Assembly: GCA_041281825.1 (NCBI GenBank) | Contig: CP166298.1 | Coordinates: 4,154,001 to 4,218,000, forward strand | Reading direction: 5' to 3' | DNA from: Paenibacillus_D tarimensis_A | GTDB lineage: Bacteria > Bacillota > Bacilli > Paenibacillales > Paenibacillaceae | Length of the DNA: 64,000 nucleotides | In this document: in pieces, positions 34,270-42,759 of the stretch | Layout of the letters: every line of letters begins with the position of its first letter | Numbering within the stretch: position 1 is the first letter of the stretch | Translations under genes and position numbers: made by a program | Notes under the pieces: generated by a model | Database searches by the model: none | Told to the model about the DNA's origin: nothing | The model's input: only the letters and a program-made list of their open reading frames with translations

Positions 34270-35055
34270 TCAGCTCCCTTCATTAACTGCGGCTTCCGTT
34301 GCAGGTGCCCCGCCCTGAGACAGGCGCCCGGCAAGTCTGCCTATTTCTTCATAGGCATGACCGCGCTTCACTTCCCATTCGTGCTGCGGCATGGAACAGC
34401 TGACTGCAGCGATGATGACTCCTTGCGTGTCATAGACCGGTGCGGCCAAACAGCTGAATCCGACGACCGCCTCCTGCAGGTCATAAGCGATGCCTTCTCT
34501 ACGGACCGATTTGAGCTGCTTGATCAGCTCTGTCCGGGTCGTTACCGTATGCGGTGTGCCTTCAGGCAACCGCTCATCCGGATAAATCGCTGCCAGCTGC
34601 TGCTCGTTCAATCCGGCCAGCATCGCTTTGCCGAGCGCCGTCTGGTGCGCAGGCAGCCTCATTCCCGGATCAGACGCCAGTCTCACCGGAGACAGCGCTT
34701 CCTCCTTCGCCAGGTAGAGCACCTGATTTCCTTCCAGCTTTGCCAGCTGAATCGTTTCGCCGATTCTCCGCATCGAAGCCGGCGCTTCGCGGTGGAACAG
34801 CGATATCAGATCAAACTGCCGGAAATAAGAGCTCCCGATCATCCCGAAGAATGAGCTGAGCGCGTAAGTATCCCCTTTGTCCCGCGTTATCCATCGCAGT
34901 TCCTCCATCGTAAGAAGAAGCGAAAACATCGAACTCTTGTTAATGCCGAGCTTCTTGGAAAGATCGATGAGCTTGAACTGATGCGGGTGCTGGGCTATTA
35001 ATTCCAGAATCCGCGCGGCTTTATCCAGTGCAGGCACCCAGTACTTTCTATCCAT
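34270..35055 (-). CDS. IclR-family transcriptional regulator
   Basis: A 261-residue regulator. The N-terminal winged helix (VPALDKAARILELIAQ, KLIDLSKKLGINKSSMFSLL) is followed by the IclR effector domain (LPAHQTALGKAMLAGL, EGIAYDLQEAVVGFSCLAAPV). The ATG at 35055 follows AGGAGGGG; a longer frame to 35283 runs through the promoter region and has no support. As first gene of the operon it probably controls itself and the catabolic genes, with a sugar-acid intermediate as effector. Confidence 0.92.
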   Translation of the reverse strand: MDRKYWVPALDKAARILELIAQHPHQFKLIDLSKKLGINKSSMFSLLLTMEELRWITRDKGDTYALSSFFGMIGSSYFRQFDLISLFHREAPASMRRIGETIQLAKLEGNQVLYLAKEEALSPVRLASDPGMRLPAHQTALGKAMLAGLNEQQLAAIYPDERLPEGTPHTVTTRTELIKQLKSVRREGIAYDLQEAVVGFSCLAAPVYDTQGVIIAAVSCSMPQHEWEVKRGHAYEEIGRLAGRLSQGGAPATEAAVNEGS

Positions 35056-35079
35056 CGCCCCTCCTGTGGTTTTATATAC

Positions 35080-35092
35080 AAAACCAGGTTTT
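35080..35092 (-). promoter_or_regulatory. Candidate IclR operator
   Basis: AAAACC-A-GGTTTT is a perfect palindrome with a one-base centre, 25 bases before the regulator's start codon and surrounded by A/T-rich sequence. Place and symmetry fit an autoregulatory operator, but binding is inferred. Confidence 0.4.
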
Positions 35093-35151
35093 ATAAATTT
35101 AACTAGATTTATCATATCACCGCTGTAAAGACCGGTCAACGAAAAGATAAG

Positions 35152-35177
35152 AAAAAGAGGTCTCCCAAGAGACCTCT
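35152..35177 (-). terminator. Terminator after the chromate transporter pair
   Basis: AGAGGTCTC-TTGG-GAGACCTCT followed by five T in the minus direction, 25 bp past the stop of the second transporter gene. It separates the transporter from the IclR operon. Confidence 0.9.
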
Positions 35178-35201
35178 CAATTGTGCAATTTTCACCGCTT
35201 C

Positions 35202-35741
35202 TTAGCTGTAGATGGCTACTCCAACTAACCCTGAGATCAGAATAACCGATATCGGATGCTTCCGAAAAAAAATCAATGCGCACAGCGATCCGAGAAAGAT
35301 CAGGATTTGACTTACTGTAAACCAGGAGAAAGAAGACACGAGCCCGTTGTTCACTGCAAAAATAATGGCCGCATAGATAATTAATCCCGTTATGATCGAT
35401 CTCAGTCCGTAAAAAGAAGATTTAATCCATTTATTCCGTTCGATATTAAAGAAAATCATCCCGAGAATGACGATCAAAATAAAGGACGGCAGCACGATTG
35501 CGACCGATGCGAGTGCAGCACCTAACAGCCCCGCTTGACCGTAACCGATAAAAATCGCGGCGTTCGTTGCAATCGGCCCGGGTGACATGCCGGCTACCGC
35601 AATGACATCGGTATATTGCTGCGCCGTCATCCATCCGTGACGTCCGACGACTTCCTCTTGAATCAAAGGGATCATCGCATAGCCGCCCCCAAACGAGACG
35701 CAGCCAATCATAAAGAAGGTTACAAAGAGATCGACAAGCAT
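35202..35741 (-). CDS. chrA: Short-chain ChrA chromate transporter subunit
   Basis: A 179-residue membrane protein with the CHR signature VSFGGGYAMIPLIQEEVV and SPGPIATNAAIFIGY, and four or five hydrophobic segments. Short-chain CHR proteins work as pairs; the partner gene lies 70 bp upstream. They export chromate or related anions. GGGGAGAGGGC precedes the ATG. Confidence 0.87.
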   Translation of the reverse strand: MLVDLFVTFFMIGCVSFGGGYAMIPLIQEEVVGRHGWMTAQQYTDVIAVAGMSPGPIATNAAIFIGYGQAGLLGAALASVAIVLPSFILIVILGMIFFNIERNKWIKSSFYGLRSIITGLIIYAAIIFAVNNGLVSSFSWFTVSQILIFLGSLCALIFFRKHPISVILISGLVGVAIYS

Positions 35742-35812
35742 GCCCTCTCCCCATTTCTATATTTTTCAACAATAAGAATAATATATATTTTTTAACTCGA
35801 AAGCCGGCTTTC

Positions 35813-36442
35813 TCAAATCATATAGTCATAAACGATCTTTTTATCGTCCGGCAATTGCTTTTTCTCCGTCGCCGTTTCTAAACCGAACCATTTTTTGCGG
35901 ATAACGACGATCGCTATGCCTGCCGCTGCCCCTCCGACGATGAGGATAATCGGATGGATATACCGCCCCCCGAATAATAACAGAGCGACAGTCAATCCGG
36001 CCAATAGGGCCGTTGTTTTATCGAAAATAGCGGATTTTCCGATTTTAATGGCCGCGTAGGTAATCAATGCGACAACCGTGGCACGGACCGACATGAATGC
36101 GGCTTCGATTTTCGGATGCTCTTTAAATTGAAGAAAAAACACCGCTAACAGCACAACGATGCAAAAGGTCGGCAGCAGTATGCCGGTCATTGCCGCAACC
36201 GCGCCCATAGCGCCCGCCAGCCGGTAACCGATGAATGCAGCGGAGTTAATCGCGACGGCTCCCGGAACGGATTGCGCAACGGCAAACAAATCGGAGAGCT
36301 CATCATTCCGCAGCCATTTTCTCTTTTCCACCGCTTCACGTTCAATTACAGGAATCAAGGCATATCCCCCGCCGAAGGTGACCGGCCCCATCTTAAGAAA
36401 GGTAAAAAAAATTAGCCGAAGCAGCTTCCAGTTCAACTTCAT
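35813..36442 (-). CDS. chrA: Short-chain ChrA chromate transporter subunit
   Basis: A 209-residue homologue of the following gene, with VTFGGGYALIPVIEREAV and VPGAVAINSAAFIGYR plus about five hydrophobic segments. The ATG at 36442 follows GGAGGGAGGCAGG. The two genes together form the split transporter common in Bacillus relatives. The soluble tail (residues 190-209) is charged. Confidence 0.87.
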   Translation of the reverse strand: MKLNWKLLRLIFFTFLKMGPVTFGGGYALIPVIEREAVEKRKWLRNDELSDLFAVAQSVPGAVAINSAAFIGYRLAGAMGAVAAMTGILLPTFCIVVLLAVFFLQFKEHPKIEAAFMSVRATVVALITYAAIKIGKSAIFDKTTALLAGLTVALLLFGGRYIHPIILIVGGAAAGIAIVVIRKKWFGLETATEKKQLPDDKKIVYDYMI

Positions 36443-36550
36443 CCTGCCTCCCTCCGACACAAATCTATATTTATTATAACACCTTAATCCCATTTTGGAA
36501 TTATGTATTCGTTCTTTTCTATTTTGATGACTTTAAACCTGCCTTTCAAC

Positions 36551-36572
36551 CGACTGTTCACACAAACAGTCG
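36551..36572. promoter_or_regulatory. Perfect palindrome in the chrA/ROK intergenic region
   Basis: CGACTGTT-6 bases-AACAGTCG. With no T-tail it is more like a protein-binding site than a terminator. It lies between divergent genes and could serve either. Confidence 0.35.
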
Positions 36573-36634
36573 TAATATTACCATCGGTATAGTCGGATTT
36601 TTATCAAATTGGTTCAAAGTACTCGAACCTTGCC

Positions 36635-36664
36635 TTGTCGCCTTTAAATACCATAAGGTATAAT
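36635..36664 (+). promoter_or_regulatory. Promoter of the ROK gene
   Basis: TTGTCG, an 18-base spacer and a perfect TATAAT, 60 bases before the start codon. Confidence 0.65.
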
Positions 36665-36723
36665 GGAAGCTGCCGGCATCTCCCTTTTATGAACGTTATT
36701 CTACATTATCCAGGGGGTTGAAG

Positions 36724-37923
36724 ATGGAACAACATTCTCGGTTTATCCCAACGCCCAAAAAGCTGATCTATCATCGGATCGCAGAACAAGGAACGGTATC
36801 CAAAGCCGAGCTGCTGTCCGAGTTCAAGCTGACAAGCAGCACACTCACCCGCTTATTAGATGAGATGATCGCGGAAAAGCTTATCTTAGATTCAGGTCTG
36901 GGTCCTTCCAACGGGGGGAGGAGACCGATTCTATATCAAATCAACCCGTCCTACGGGTATTTTTTCGGGCTTGAAATATCGAGGCTTTACTCTTCTTTAG
37001 GTTTTTTTGATATGCAGATGAATCCGATGTCGTTCGTCCGCTGGCGGATGGATGAGGCGATGACGCCGCATCAATTCATAGAACATGTGCATACCAATAT
37101 GAGGTCGATTCTGAAGGACCATCGGATCGAAGCGGAGCAAGTGATCGGAACCGGCATCGGCGCCGTCGGACCTCTTAACAGGCAGAAAGGGATCATTCTG
37201 AAGCCGTTATATTTTCAGGCCAAAGGCTGGAACGATCTTCCGATCTGCAGTCTGCTCGAAGCGAAAACGGGATTCCCGGCCCGGCTGGAAAATGGGGCCA
37301 ATACCGCTTTGATCGGTGAACATTGGTCGATCCGACGCGAGCGCGTGCAGCATATGCTCTATGTGCATGCAGGAGCGGGACTGCGCTCAGCCATGATGTC
37401 GCACGGACAAATCATTCACGGTACGATCGATATGGAAGGATCAGCCGGCCAAATGATCATACAGACGGACGGCCCTAGGTTGCAGGATCACGGAAACTAC
37501 GGCGCGCTTGAAGCGTTCGTATCTGTGCAGGCACTGGAGAAACAAGCCCGCAGCTATGCCAAAACGGGCGCGAGCGGTTGGCAGGAGAAATACCAGATCA
37601 CCGCGGAACAAGTCAACTTTGACTTCTTGCAGAAAGCCCTCGCTCAGGACGATGCTTTCGTGAAGCATTTATTTCTTGAATCGGCCGCTTATTTCGGCAT
37701 CGGGCTCGCCAACCTGATCAATGTATTTCACCCGGAGCAAGTGATTCTCGGCGGGGCGCTCACAAATGCGCATGAGCAATTTTACCGGACAGCCATTCAA
37801 GTCGCACAAAAAAATACGTACTACTATCCCGAATATGAACCGAAGTTTTCCAAAGGCGTATTAAAGGAGGACGCGGTCGCCACAGGAGCGGCGCTGATGG
37901 TCTGGAAGGAAATTCAGCTGTAA
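36724..37923 (+). CDS. ROK-family regulator lacking the zinc cysteines
   Basis: A 399-residue protein. Residues 15-70 form a winged helix (LIYHRIAEQGTVSKAELLSE, LTSSTLTRLLDEM) and the rest a ROK sugar-kinase fold (GTGIGAVGPLNRQKG, RLENGANTALIGEHW, INVFHPEQVILGGAL). The ROK zinc motif, normally G-H-x9-11-C-x-C-G-x2-G-C-x-E, appears as GQMIIQTDGPRLQD then HGNYGALEAF, so all three Cys and the His are gone. AGGGGG stands six bases before the ATG at 36724. It is probably a sugar-responsive repressor; the effector is unknown. Confidence 0.88.
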   Translation: MEQHSRFIPTPKKLIYHRIAEQGTVSKAELLSEFKLTSSTLTRLLDEMIAEKLILDSGLGPSNGGRRPILYQINPSYGYFFGLEISRLYSSLGFFDMQMNPMSFVRWRMDEAMTPHQFIEHVHTNMRSILKDHRIEAEQVIGTGIGAVGPLNRQKGIILKPLYFQAKGWNDLPICSLLEAKTGFPARLENGANTALIGEHWSIRRERVQHMLYVHAGAGLRSAMMSHGQIIHGTIDMEGSAGQMIIQTDGPRLQDHGNYGALEAFVSVQALEKQARSYAKTGASGWQEKYQITAEQVNFDFLQKALAQDDAFVKHLFLESAAYFGIGLANLINVFHPEQVILGGALTNAHEQFYRTAIQVAQKNTYYYPEYEPKFSKGVLKEDAVATGAALMVWKEIQL

Positions 37924-38020
37924 TTCAGCTGGGACTTAGACGTATGCTGAAGCAGGTGTCCTCCGGAAACCTTTCGGGACTCAATTATTTTCTATACTTG
38001 GTTTGGTATGTATGCAGCAG

Positions 38021-38162
38021 CAAATAGCACCCTCGCGGATGCTATTTCTGTTGTTCTAGCGGGTATTGCATAATTAGCGTCTTCACGGGCACTATTTGCT
38101 GCTGATCCAGCGGGTTCTCGTTATTAATGCCTTCAAGGGCACTATTTACTGCCGATCAGACG
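38021..38162. repeat. Imperfect tandem repeat of about 50 bp
   Basis: Three adjacent units share a pattern of TAGC/ATGC-CTTC-CGGGCACTATTTGCTG and an AGCGGGT link. The first unit also has an inverted AAATAGC partner, so the block can fold back. It fills the 240-bp gap between the ROK gene and the convergent exonuclease gene. Confidence 0.6.
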
Positions 38163-38163
38163 T

Positions 38164-39036
38164 TTAACTGATCAACTTCTTTAATCCGCCGAATTCGAGC
38201 TCCTCGAACTTCCGAATGGCGGCTTCTCTTCTCACATTCAAAATACATTCGTCAAGGCAGCATTCCACCGGAGCGTCAAGGCGGATTCTCGCCAAGTCCC
38301 TGGACAGATGAAGCATCTCCAGGTCGGCCTCGATCTTCTTCCGCACCCCGTTCGGAAGCGATTCCAGATTATCCAGTACGCCTTCGGCCGTTTTGTATTC
38401 GTTCAACAGCTTGATTGCCGTTTTCTCGCCGATGCCGCGCACCCCGGGATAATTATCGCTTGTATCGCCCATAAAGCCTTTCAAATCGATTACCTGCTCC
38501 GGCGTCAATTGTCTCTCTTCCCAGAGGGAATCAGGATCGTAGACGGCATAATTGGACTTGCCTTTTTTCATAATAATGACTTTAATTCGCTCGGTGACGA
38601 GCTGAAGCATATCATGGTCGCCTGTAAGTATCAGCACGTCGGAATCGGCTTCGAATCTTTTGGCGATCGTACCGATGCAGTCGTCCGCTTCGAAGCCGAC
38701 AATGCCGATATTGCGGACGCCCATCTCCTCCACAACTTCCTTCACCAGATCGAACTGAGGGATCAGCTCCGGCGGCGGCTCCATCCGGTTTCCCTTGTAA
38801 TCGGGATACTGCTCCGTACGGAAGGTGCTGCTCCCCATATCCCAGCAGCATACGACATGCGTCGGCTCAAACGTTTGCAATGCATCGAAAAAGTATTGAA
38901 TAAATCCATAAACCGCGTTTGTAGGCAGCCCTTCGCTAGTCTTCCTTATGTAGCCGCTGTAAGAAGTAGCATAGAATGCACGGAATAACAGCGCCATGCC
39001 GTCGACAATCAATGTTTTGTTGTTCAAACCTGTCAT
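38164..39036 (-). CDS. 5'-3' exonuclease (YpcP-like)
   Basis: A 290-residue protein equal to the free-standing 5'-nuclease domain of DNA polymerase I. Visible are TLIVDGMALLFRAFYAT, VVCCWDMGSSTFRTEQYPDYKGNR, GFEADDCIGTIA, LTGDHDMLQL and the helix-hairpin-helix GDTSDNYPGVRGIGEKTA, with the metal-binding Asp residues in place. It takes part in RNA primer removal. The ATG shares one base with the stop of the aminotransferase gene (TGATG), so the two are coupled. Confidence 0.93.
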   Translation of the reverse strand: MTGLNNKTLIVDGMALLFRAFYATSYSGYIRKTSEGLPTNAVYGFIQYFFDALQTFEPTHVVCCWDMGSSTFRTEQYPDYKGNRMEPPPELIPQFDLVKEVVEEMGVRNIGIVGFEADDCIGTIAKRFEADSDVLILTGDHDMLQLVTERIKVIIMKKGKSNYAVYDPDSLWEERQLTPEQVIDLKGFMGDTSDNYPGVRGIGEKTAIKLLNEYKTAEGVLDNLESLPNGVRKKIEADLEMLHLSRDLARIRLDAPVECCLDECILNVRREAAIRKFEELEFGGLKKLIS

Positions 39037-40247
39037 CACCTTAACGCCTCCTTTTCTATAAATCGCCCGATTCTGCTTGCGGCCTCGATCAGACGCTCTT
39101 CCTCTTCCACAAGCGCGATCCGTACATAACCTTCGCCTTCCGAACCGAAGGCATCGCCCGGTATGAGCGCCACGCCGCCGGTTTTCAGCAGCTCGCGGGC
39201 AAATGTCCGGGAACTCCATCCGCCGGATCGCAATGCCGCCGGAAGCGGCGCCCATATAAACATCGTCGCTTTCGGCTTGGGCACTTCTTTCCAGCCTTGC
39301 TCACGTAGCGTCTTCACAAATACATCTCTCCGCCGTTCATACACGGCGCTAACAGGAGGCTCCGTCCGTTCCATATCGGCCTGAAGCGCAACAATCCCCG
39401 CCTGCTGAACCGCATCGAACACGCCGTAATCCAGATTCGCCTTCAAGTCGCGAAGCGCTCCGACGGCTTCTCTGTTCCCAGCAAGAAAGCCGATCCGGCA
39501 GCCTGCCATATTGAAGCTTTTCGACAACGAGTGAAATTCGACCGCGATATCCTTGGCTCCCGCAGCCTCCAGAATGCTCGGAGGGCGAAACCCGTCAAAA
39601 GCCATTTCGGAATAAGCCAAGTCATGAACGACAAGCGTATCGTAACGTTTGGCGAGGGAAAGCAGCTTCTCGAAGAACGTTAGATCCGCGACCGCCGATA
39701 CCGGATTGCCAGGGAAATTGAGTAAAATGAACTTGGCCCGGCGCCAGTCCGCCTCCGGAATCGCATCCAAATCAGGCAGGAAGTCATTCGACTCCCGCAG
39801 CGGCATATATATCGGTTCTACACCGGCTGCCGCCAATCCTGCAGCGTAGATCGGATACCCTGGATTTGGCACAAGTGCGGCATCTCCGGGATTGGTAACT
39901 GCGAGCGCCAGATGCGCAAGACCGTCCTGCGACCCCATCAGCACAACCAGCTCCGCATAGGGATCAACCGAGACGCCGAACCGGTAATGCAGCCATTTTG
40001 CGGCCTGTTCCCGGAAGGGAGCTCCGCCGCGCGATAACGGGTACGCATACCGGTCGGGACGAAGCACCTCCCTGCTCAGCGCCTTGCGGATCCGCTCCGA
40101 CGGCGCACGGTCGGGACTGCCGATCCCAAGATCAATCACATCCCGTCCGGCAGCCTGCGCCTCTGCCTTCCACGCCGCTACTTCGGCAAATATTGCGGAG
40201 CCCAGATGCGCAAGACGCTCTGATCTCCATTTAGACGATATTTCCAA
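39036..40247 (-). CDS. Class I aminotransferase, DapL-like group
   Basis: A 403-residue fold-type I aminotransferase. Key blocks are DLGIGSPDRAP, LNFPGNPVSA, VVHDLAYSEMAFDG and FHSLSKSFNMAGCRIGF with the PLP lysine in SKS. It resembles LL-diaminopimelate aminotransferase-like enzymes, but YugH-type enzymes are close, so the substrate is open. The start is a TTG at 40247, nine bases after AGGAG; a second TTG at 40256 is too close. The ribosome site comes from a leader repeat. Confidence 0.85.
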   Translation of the reverse strand: MEISSKWRSERLAHLGSAIFAEVAAWKAEAQAAGRDVIDLGIGSPDRAPSERIRKALSREVLRPDRYAYPLSRGGAPFREQAAKWLHYRFGVSVDPYAELVVLMGSQDGLAHLALAVTNPGDAALVPNPGYPIYAAGLAAAGVEPIYMPLRESNDFLPDLDAIPEADWRRAKFILLNFPGNPVSAVADLTFFEKLLSLAKRYDTLVVHDLAYSEMAFDGFRPPSILEAAGAKDIAVEFHSLSKSFNMAGCRIGFLAGNREAVGALRDLKANLDYGVFDAVQQAGIVALQADMERTEPPVSAVYERRRDVFVKTLREQGWKEVPKPKATMFIWAPLPAALRSGGWSSRTFARELLKTGGVALIPGDAFGSEGEGYVRIALVEEEERLIEAASRIGRFIEKEALR

Positions 40248-40256
40248 GCGATTCAA

Positions 40257-40337
40257 CTCCTGACACAGGGATCTTTGAGCATTACATAGGGACCTGTAGG
40301 GGGAGCTCGAAATCTCCTCTTCAAGTCTCTCCGTCTT
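40257..40337 (-). promoter_or_regulatory. SD-leader repeat, copy before the aminotransferase
   Basis: On the minus strand: GGAGAGACTT, GAGGAGATTTCGAGCTCCCCC, ACAGGTCCCTATGTAATG, then a second half CTCAAAGATCCCTGTGTCAGGAG. The last AGGAG serves the TTG start. It looks like a tandem double copy with the first ribosome site decayed. Confidence 0.65.
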
Positions 40338-41410
40338 TATTTAATTGGCACAATCAGATTCATTGAATGGATATTCCACATCATCGCAATCAGAAACAAA
40401 GCCAATCCGCCGTAAGCCGCCCCGTACTTCCATCGAACGGAAGGCGGCACTTCGTAATACCGGTCATTGACATACTGCTCATACTCGATCCGTACATGCA
40501 GACGGAGACGCTCGGAACCGTCCTCCGAGTACCTTTCGCTGTTTTGCAGCTGCACCCGTTTGATCAAACCTTGCATCGGCAGCTCCATTTCCCCGTGAAA
40601 ATTCAACGTCTCCCAACGGAACTGTACGATCTGCTCGCCCGTCAGCTTGCAATAGGTCGTATAGGGAAGCTCTCTTTTGTGTTCTTCACCGGAAAGATAC
40701 CACCATGGCAGTCCCAGCTCATTCACATTCACTTCATAGATGCCGACGACATGCAGCGGCTTGCCTTTTTTTCGTTGCTTCACATACTTCTGATATAAGT
40801 TCCAGGCAAACAGCGCCCATACGATAAACAAAATGGGACTCTTTAACACAATGATAAGCACCGCCCCGCCGACCAGTCCGGCGACCCACAGCCATCGGCT
40901 TACTGCTGTCGCGATCCGCCCGCCGTCGAGCGGATGAATCGGCAGCAGGTTAAACAAATTGAGCAGAAAGCCGACATTCGCAAGCGCGAACAGCAGCGGC
41001 AGATCAAGCCAATACCCGGCGGCATAAACGATCAACGCGCCGACGGTTCCGACAAGCGGGCCGCCGAATGCAATATAGGCCTCGGTCACCGCATCCTTGG
41101 GATGGCGTTTCATCGTGATCAAAGCGCCAACAAAAGGAATAAACAGCGGAGCGCTGACCGGCAGGCCTTTTCGCTTCGCCGCGATTACATGACCCAGCTC
41201 ATGAACGAAAATAAGCAGCACCAATCCTACGGCAAACCAGATCGGACTTAAAAGCGCATAAGCGCCGATCGTTATCCCCATACTGATCAGCGGGCCTGCG
41301 AATTTGGTCAGCAGGAGCAGCACGCTCTTTCCCTTAGAAACAAGAAAGACGAGTGCCGCCCCAAGCAGCAGCCACGGATTACGCGTGCGATTGTTCCGTT
41401 GATCCGCCAT
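40337..41410 (-). CDS. Site-2 protease family (M50) membrane metalloprotease
   Basis: A 357-residue protein with about six membrane segments in its first 200 residues. The zinc motif HELGH lies in FVHELGHVIAAKRKG and the second metal-ligand motif is HPLDGGRIATA, a variant of NPDG. The soluble C-terminal 130 residues are unlike PDZ. It may cut membrane proteins such as anti-sigma factors or signal-peptide remnants. It stands 4 bp behind the ArsC-like gene. Confidence 0.87.
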   Translation of the reverse strand: MADQRNNRTRNPWLLLGAALVFLVSKGKSVLLLLTKFAGPLISMGITIGAYALLSPIWFAVGLVLLIFVHELGHVIAAKRKGLPVSAPLFIPFVGALITMKRHPKDAVTEAYIAFGGPLVGTVGALIVYAAGYWLDLPLLFALANVGFLLNLFNLLPIHPLDGGRIATAVSRWLWVAGLVGGAVLIIVLKSPILFIVWALFAWNLYQKYVKQRKKGKPLHVVGIYEVNVNELGLPWWYLSGEEHKRELPYTTYCKLTGEQIVQFRWETLNFHGEMELPMQGLIKRVQLQNSERYSEDGSERLRLHVRIEYEQYVNDRYYEVPPSVRWKYGAAYGGLALFLIAMMWNIHSMNLIVPIK

Positions 41411-41413
41411 TAT

Positions 41414-41776
41414 TTATACCGTCCAAATCCGGTCGAGTTCCTCTTCTTTGAACCCGACGGTCACTTTGCTGCCGTCCGTTACAACAGGCCGTTTGACGAG
41501 CCGGCCGTTCGATGCAAGCAGCTTTATTTTCTCGTCCTCCGTCATCGCCGGAAGCTTGTCCTTCAAATTCATTTCCTTGTACGCTTCACCCGACGTATTG
41601 AAAAACTTCTTCAGCTCAAGTCCGCTGTTTGCAAGCCAATCCCGAATGTCTTCCTCGGACGGAGGCTGTTCGAATAAATCGTGTAACTCGAGGTCAAATC
41701 CGGCCGCCTTCAGCTGCTTGACCGCTTGCCGGCAGGTGCCGCATTTGGCGTAATGATAGATCTTCAATGTGCTCAT
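41414..41776 (-). CDS. ArsC/Spx-family thioredoxin-like protein
   Basis: A 120-residue protein with IYHYAKCGTCRQAVKQLKAAG, where the CGTC pair keeps both cysteines, and VKRPVVTDG near the end. It fits the YusI/arsenate reductase-like group better than Spx proper, as it lacks the Spx RPI-interaction features I can recognise. The role could be arsenate reduction or thiol redox chemistry. Its ATG overlaps the RluA stop (ATGA). Confidence 0.85.
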   Translation of the reverse strand: MSTLKIYHYAKCGTCRQAVKQLKAAGFDLELHDLFEQPPSEEDIRDWLANSGLELKKFFNTSGEAYKEMNLKDKLPAMTEDEKIKLLASNGRLVKRPVVTDGSKVTVGFKEEELDRIWTV

Positions 41777-42759
41777 TTAGGCTCATTCACTCCATTCAAG
41801 GTTAACGCGTATTCCAGCAAATGCTCCAGCCGGATTAAATCTTCGGGCAGAGGAGCAATATATTCAACTCTGCGTTTCGAATAAGGATGCACGAACGCCA
41901 GCCTGAGTGCATGAAGCGCCTGCCGTGATACGGTCTCTTCCGCTTCCGCTGCCCACTGCGGCATCGGCGCCCCCTCCTTCGAACGGTACATTTTATCCCC
42001 GATAAGCGGGCAGCCGATATGCAACATATGAACCCTGATCTGATGCGTCCGTCCCGTCTCCAGCGACAGCCGGACCAATGCCGCCTCGCGATTGCCGTAC
42101 GTGCGGGCGGTTTCATAATGGGTTACCGAAGGATATCCGGAAGCCGTTACGATCCGCACATGCGGCATTTCCGGATCGCGGTCGATCGGCTCATTGACCG
42201 TCCCCGCTTGCGGTTCCGGCGCTCCGTATACGAAAGCGCAGTAGGCCTTTTCAACTTCGCCGCGCTGCATTTGCTCGGACAGCTGTTGATGGACATACGG
42301 ATTTTTGGCGATGGCCACGAGCCCCGACGTATCCTGGTCAAGCCGGTGGATCGGACGGAATCGGAATTTCTCTCCCTTCTCCCGCCAGTAATGCACAACA
42401 CCGCCCGCAAGTGTGCCGGTATAATGGCCGTGCGTCGGATGAACGATAATGCCTGCCGGCTTGTTGACGATGAGCAGTGCCTCATCCTCAAATACAATAT
42501 CCAGCGGCATCGGCTCAGGGAGTATATCGTCCGATGTCTCCTGTTCCATTCTGAGCGTGAGCCGGTCGCCGGCTTCCACCCGCTCCGTCGTATAGACGCG
42601 TTTGCCGTTCAACATGATGCCTTCTTCCGTCAGCTTCAGTCTGGACATCAGCTTGCGCGATACGCCCAGCCTGCGTTCAAGCACCGTCCGGACCATCTTC
42701 CCGTCATCCTCCGGTACGATGATCAGCTCAAGCGGCGGATAGTAATTATCCTCTGTCAT
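41773..42759 (-). CDS. RluA-family RNA pseudouridine synthase
   Basis: A 328-residue enzyme. An S4-like RNA-binding domain (residues 15-65, LGVSRKLMSRLKLTEEGIML) precedes the catalytic domain with HRLDQDTSGLVAIAK, containing the catalytic Asp, and LETGRTHQIRVHM. It isomerises uridine in rRNA or tRNA; the precise site cannot be told. It overlaps both neighbours by 4 bp. Confidence 0.92.
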   Translation of the reverse strand: MTEDNYYPPLELIIVPEDDGKMVRTVLERRLGVSRKLMSRLKLTEEGIMLNGKRVYTTERVEAGDRLTLRMEQETSDDILPEPMPLDIVFEDEALLIVNKPAGIIVHPTHGHYTGTLAGGVVHYWREKGEKFRFRPIHRLDQDTSGLVAIAKNPYVHQQLSEQMQRGEVEKAYCAFVYGAPEPQAGTVNEPIDRDPEMPHVRIVTASGYPSVTHYETARTYGNREAALVRLSLETGRTHQIRVHMLHIGCPLIGDKMYRSKEGAPMPQWAAEAEETVSRQALHALRLAFVHPYSKRRVEYIAPLPEDLIRLEHLLEYALTLNGVNEPK

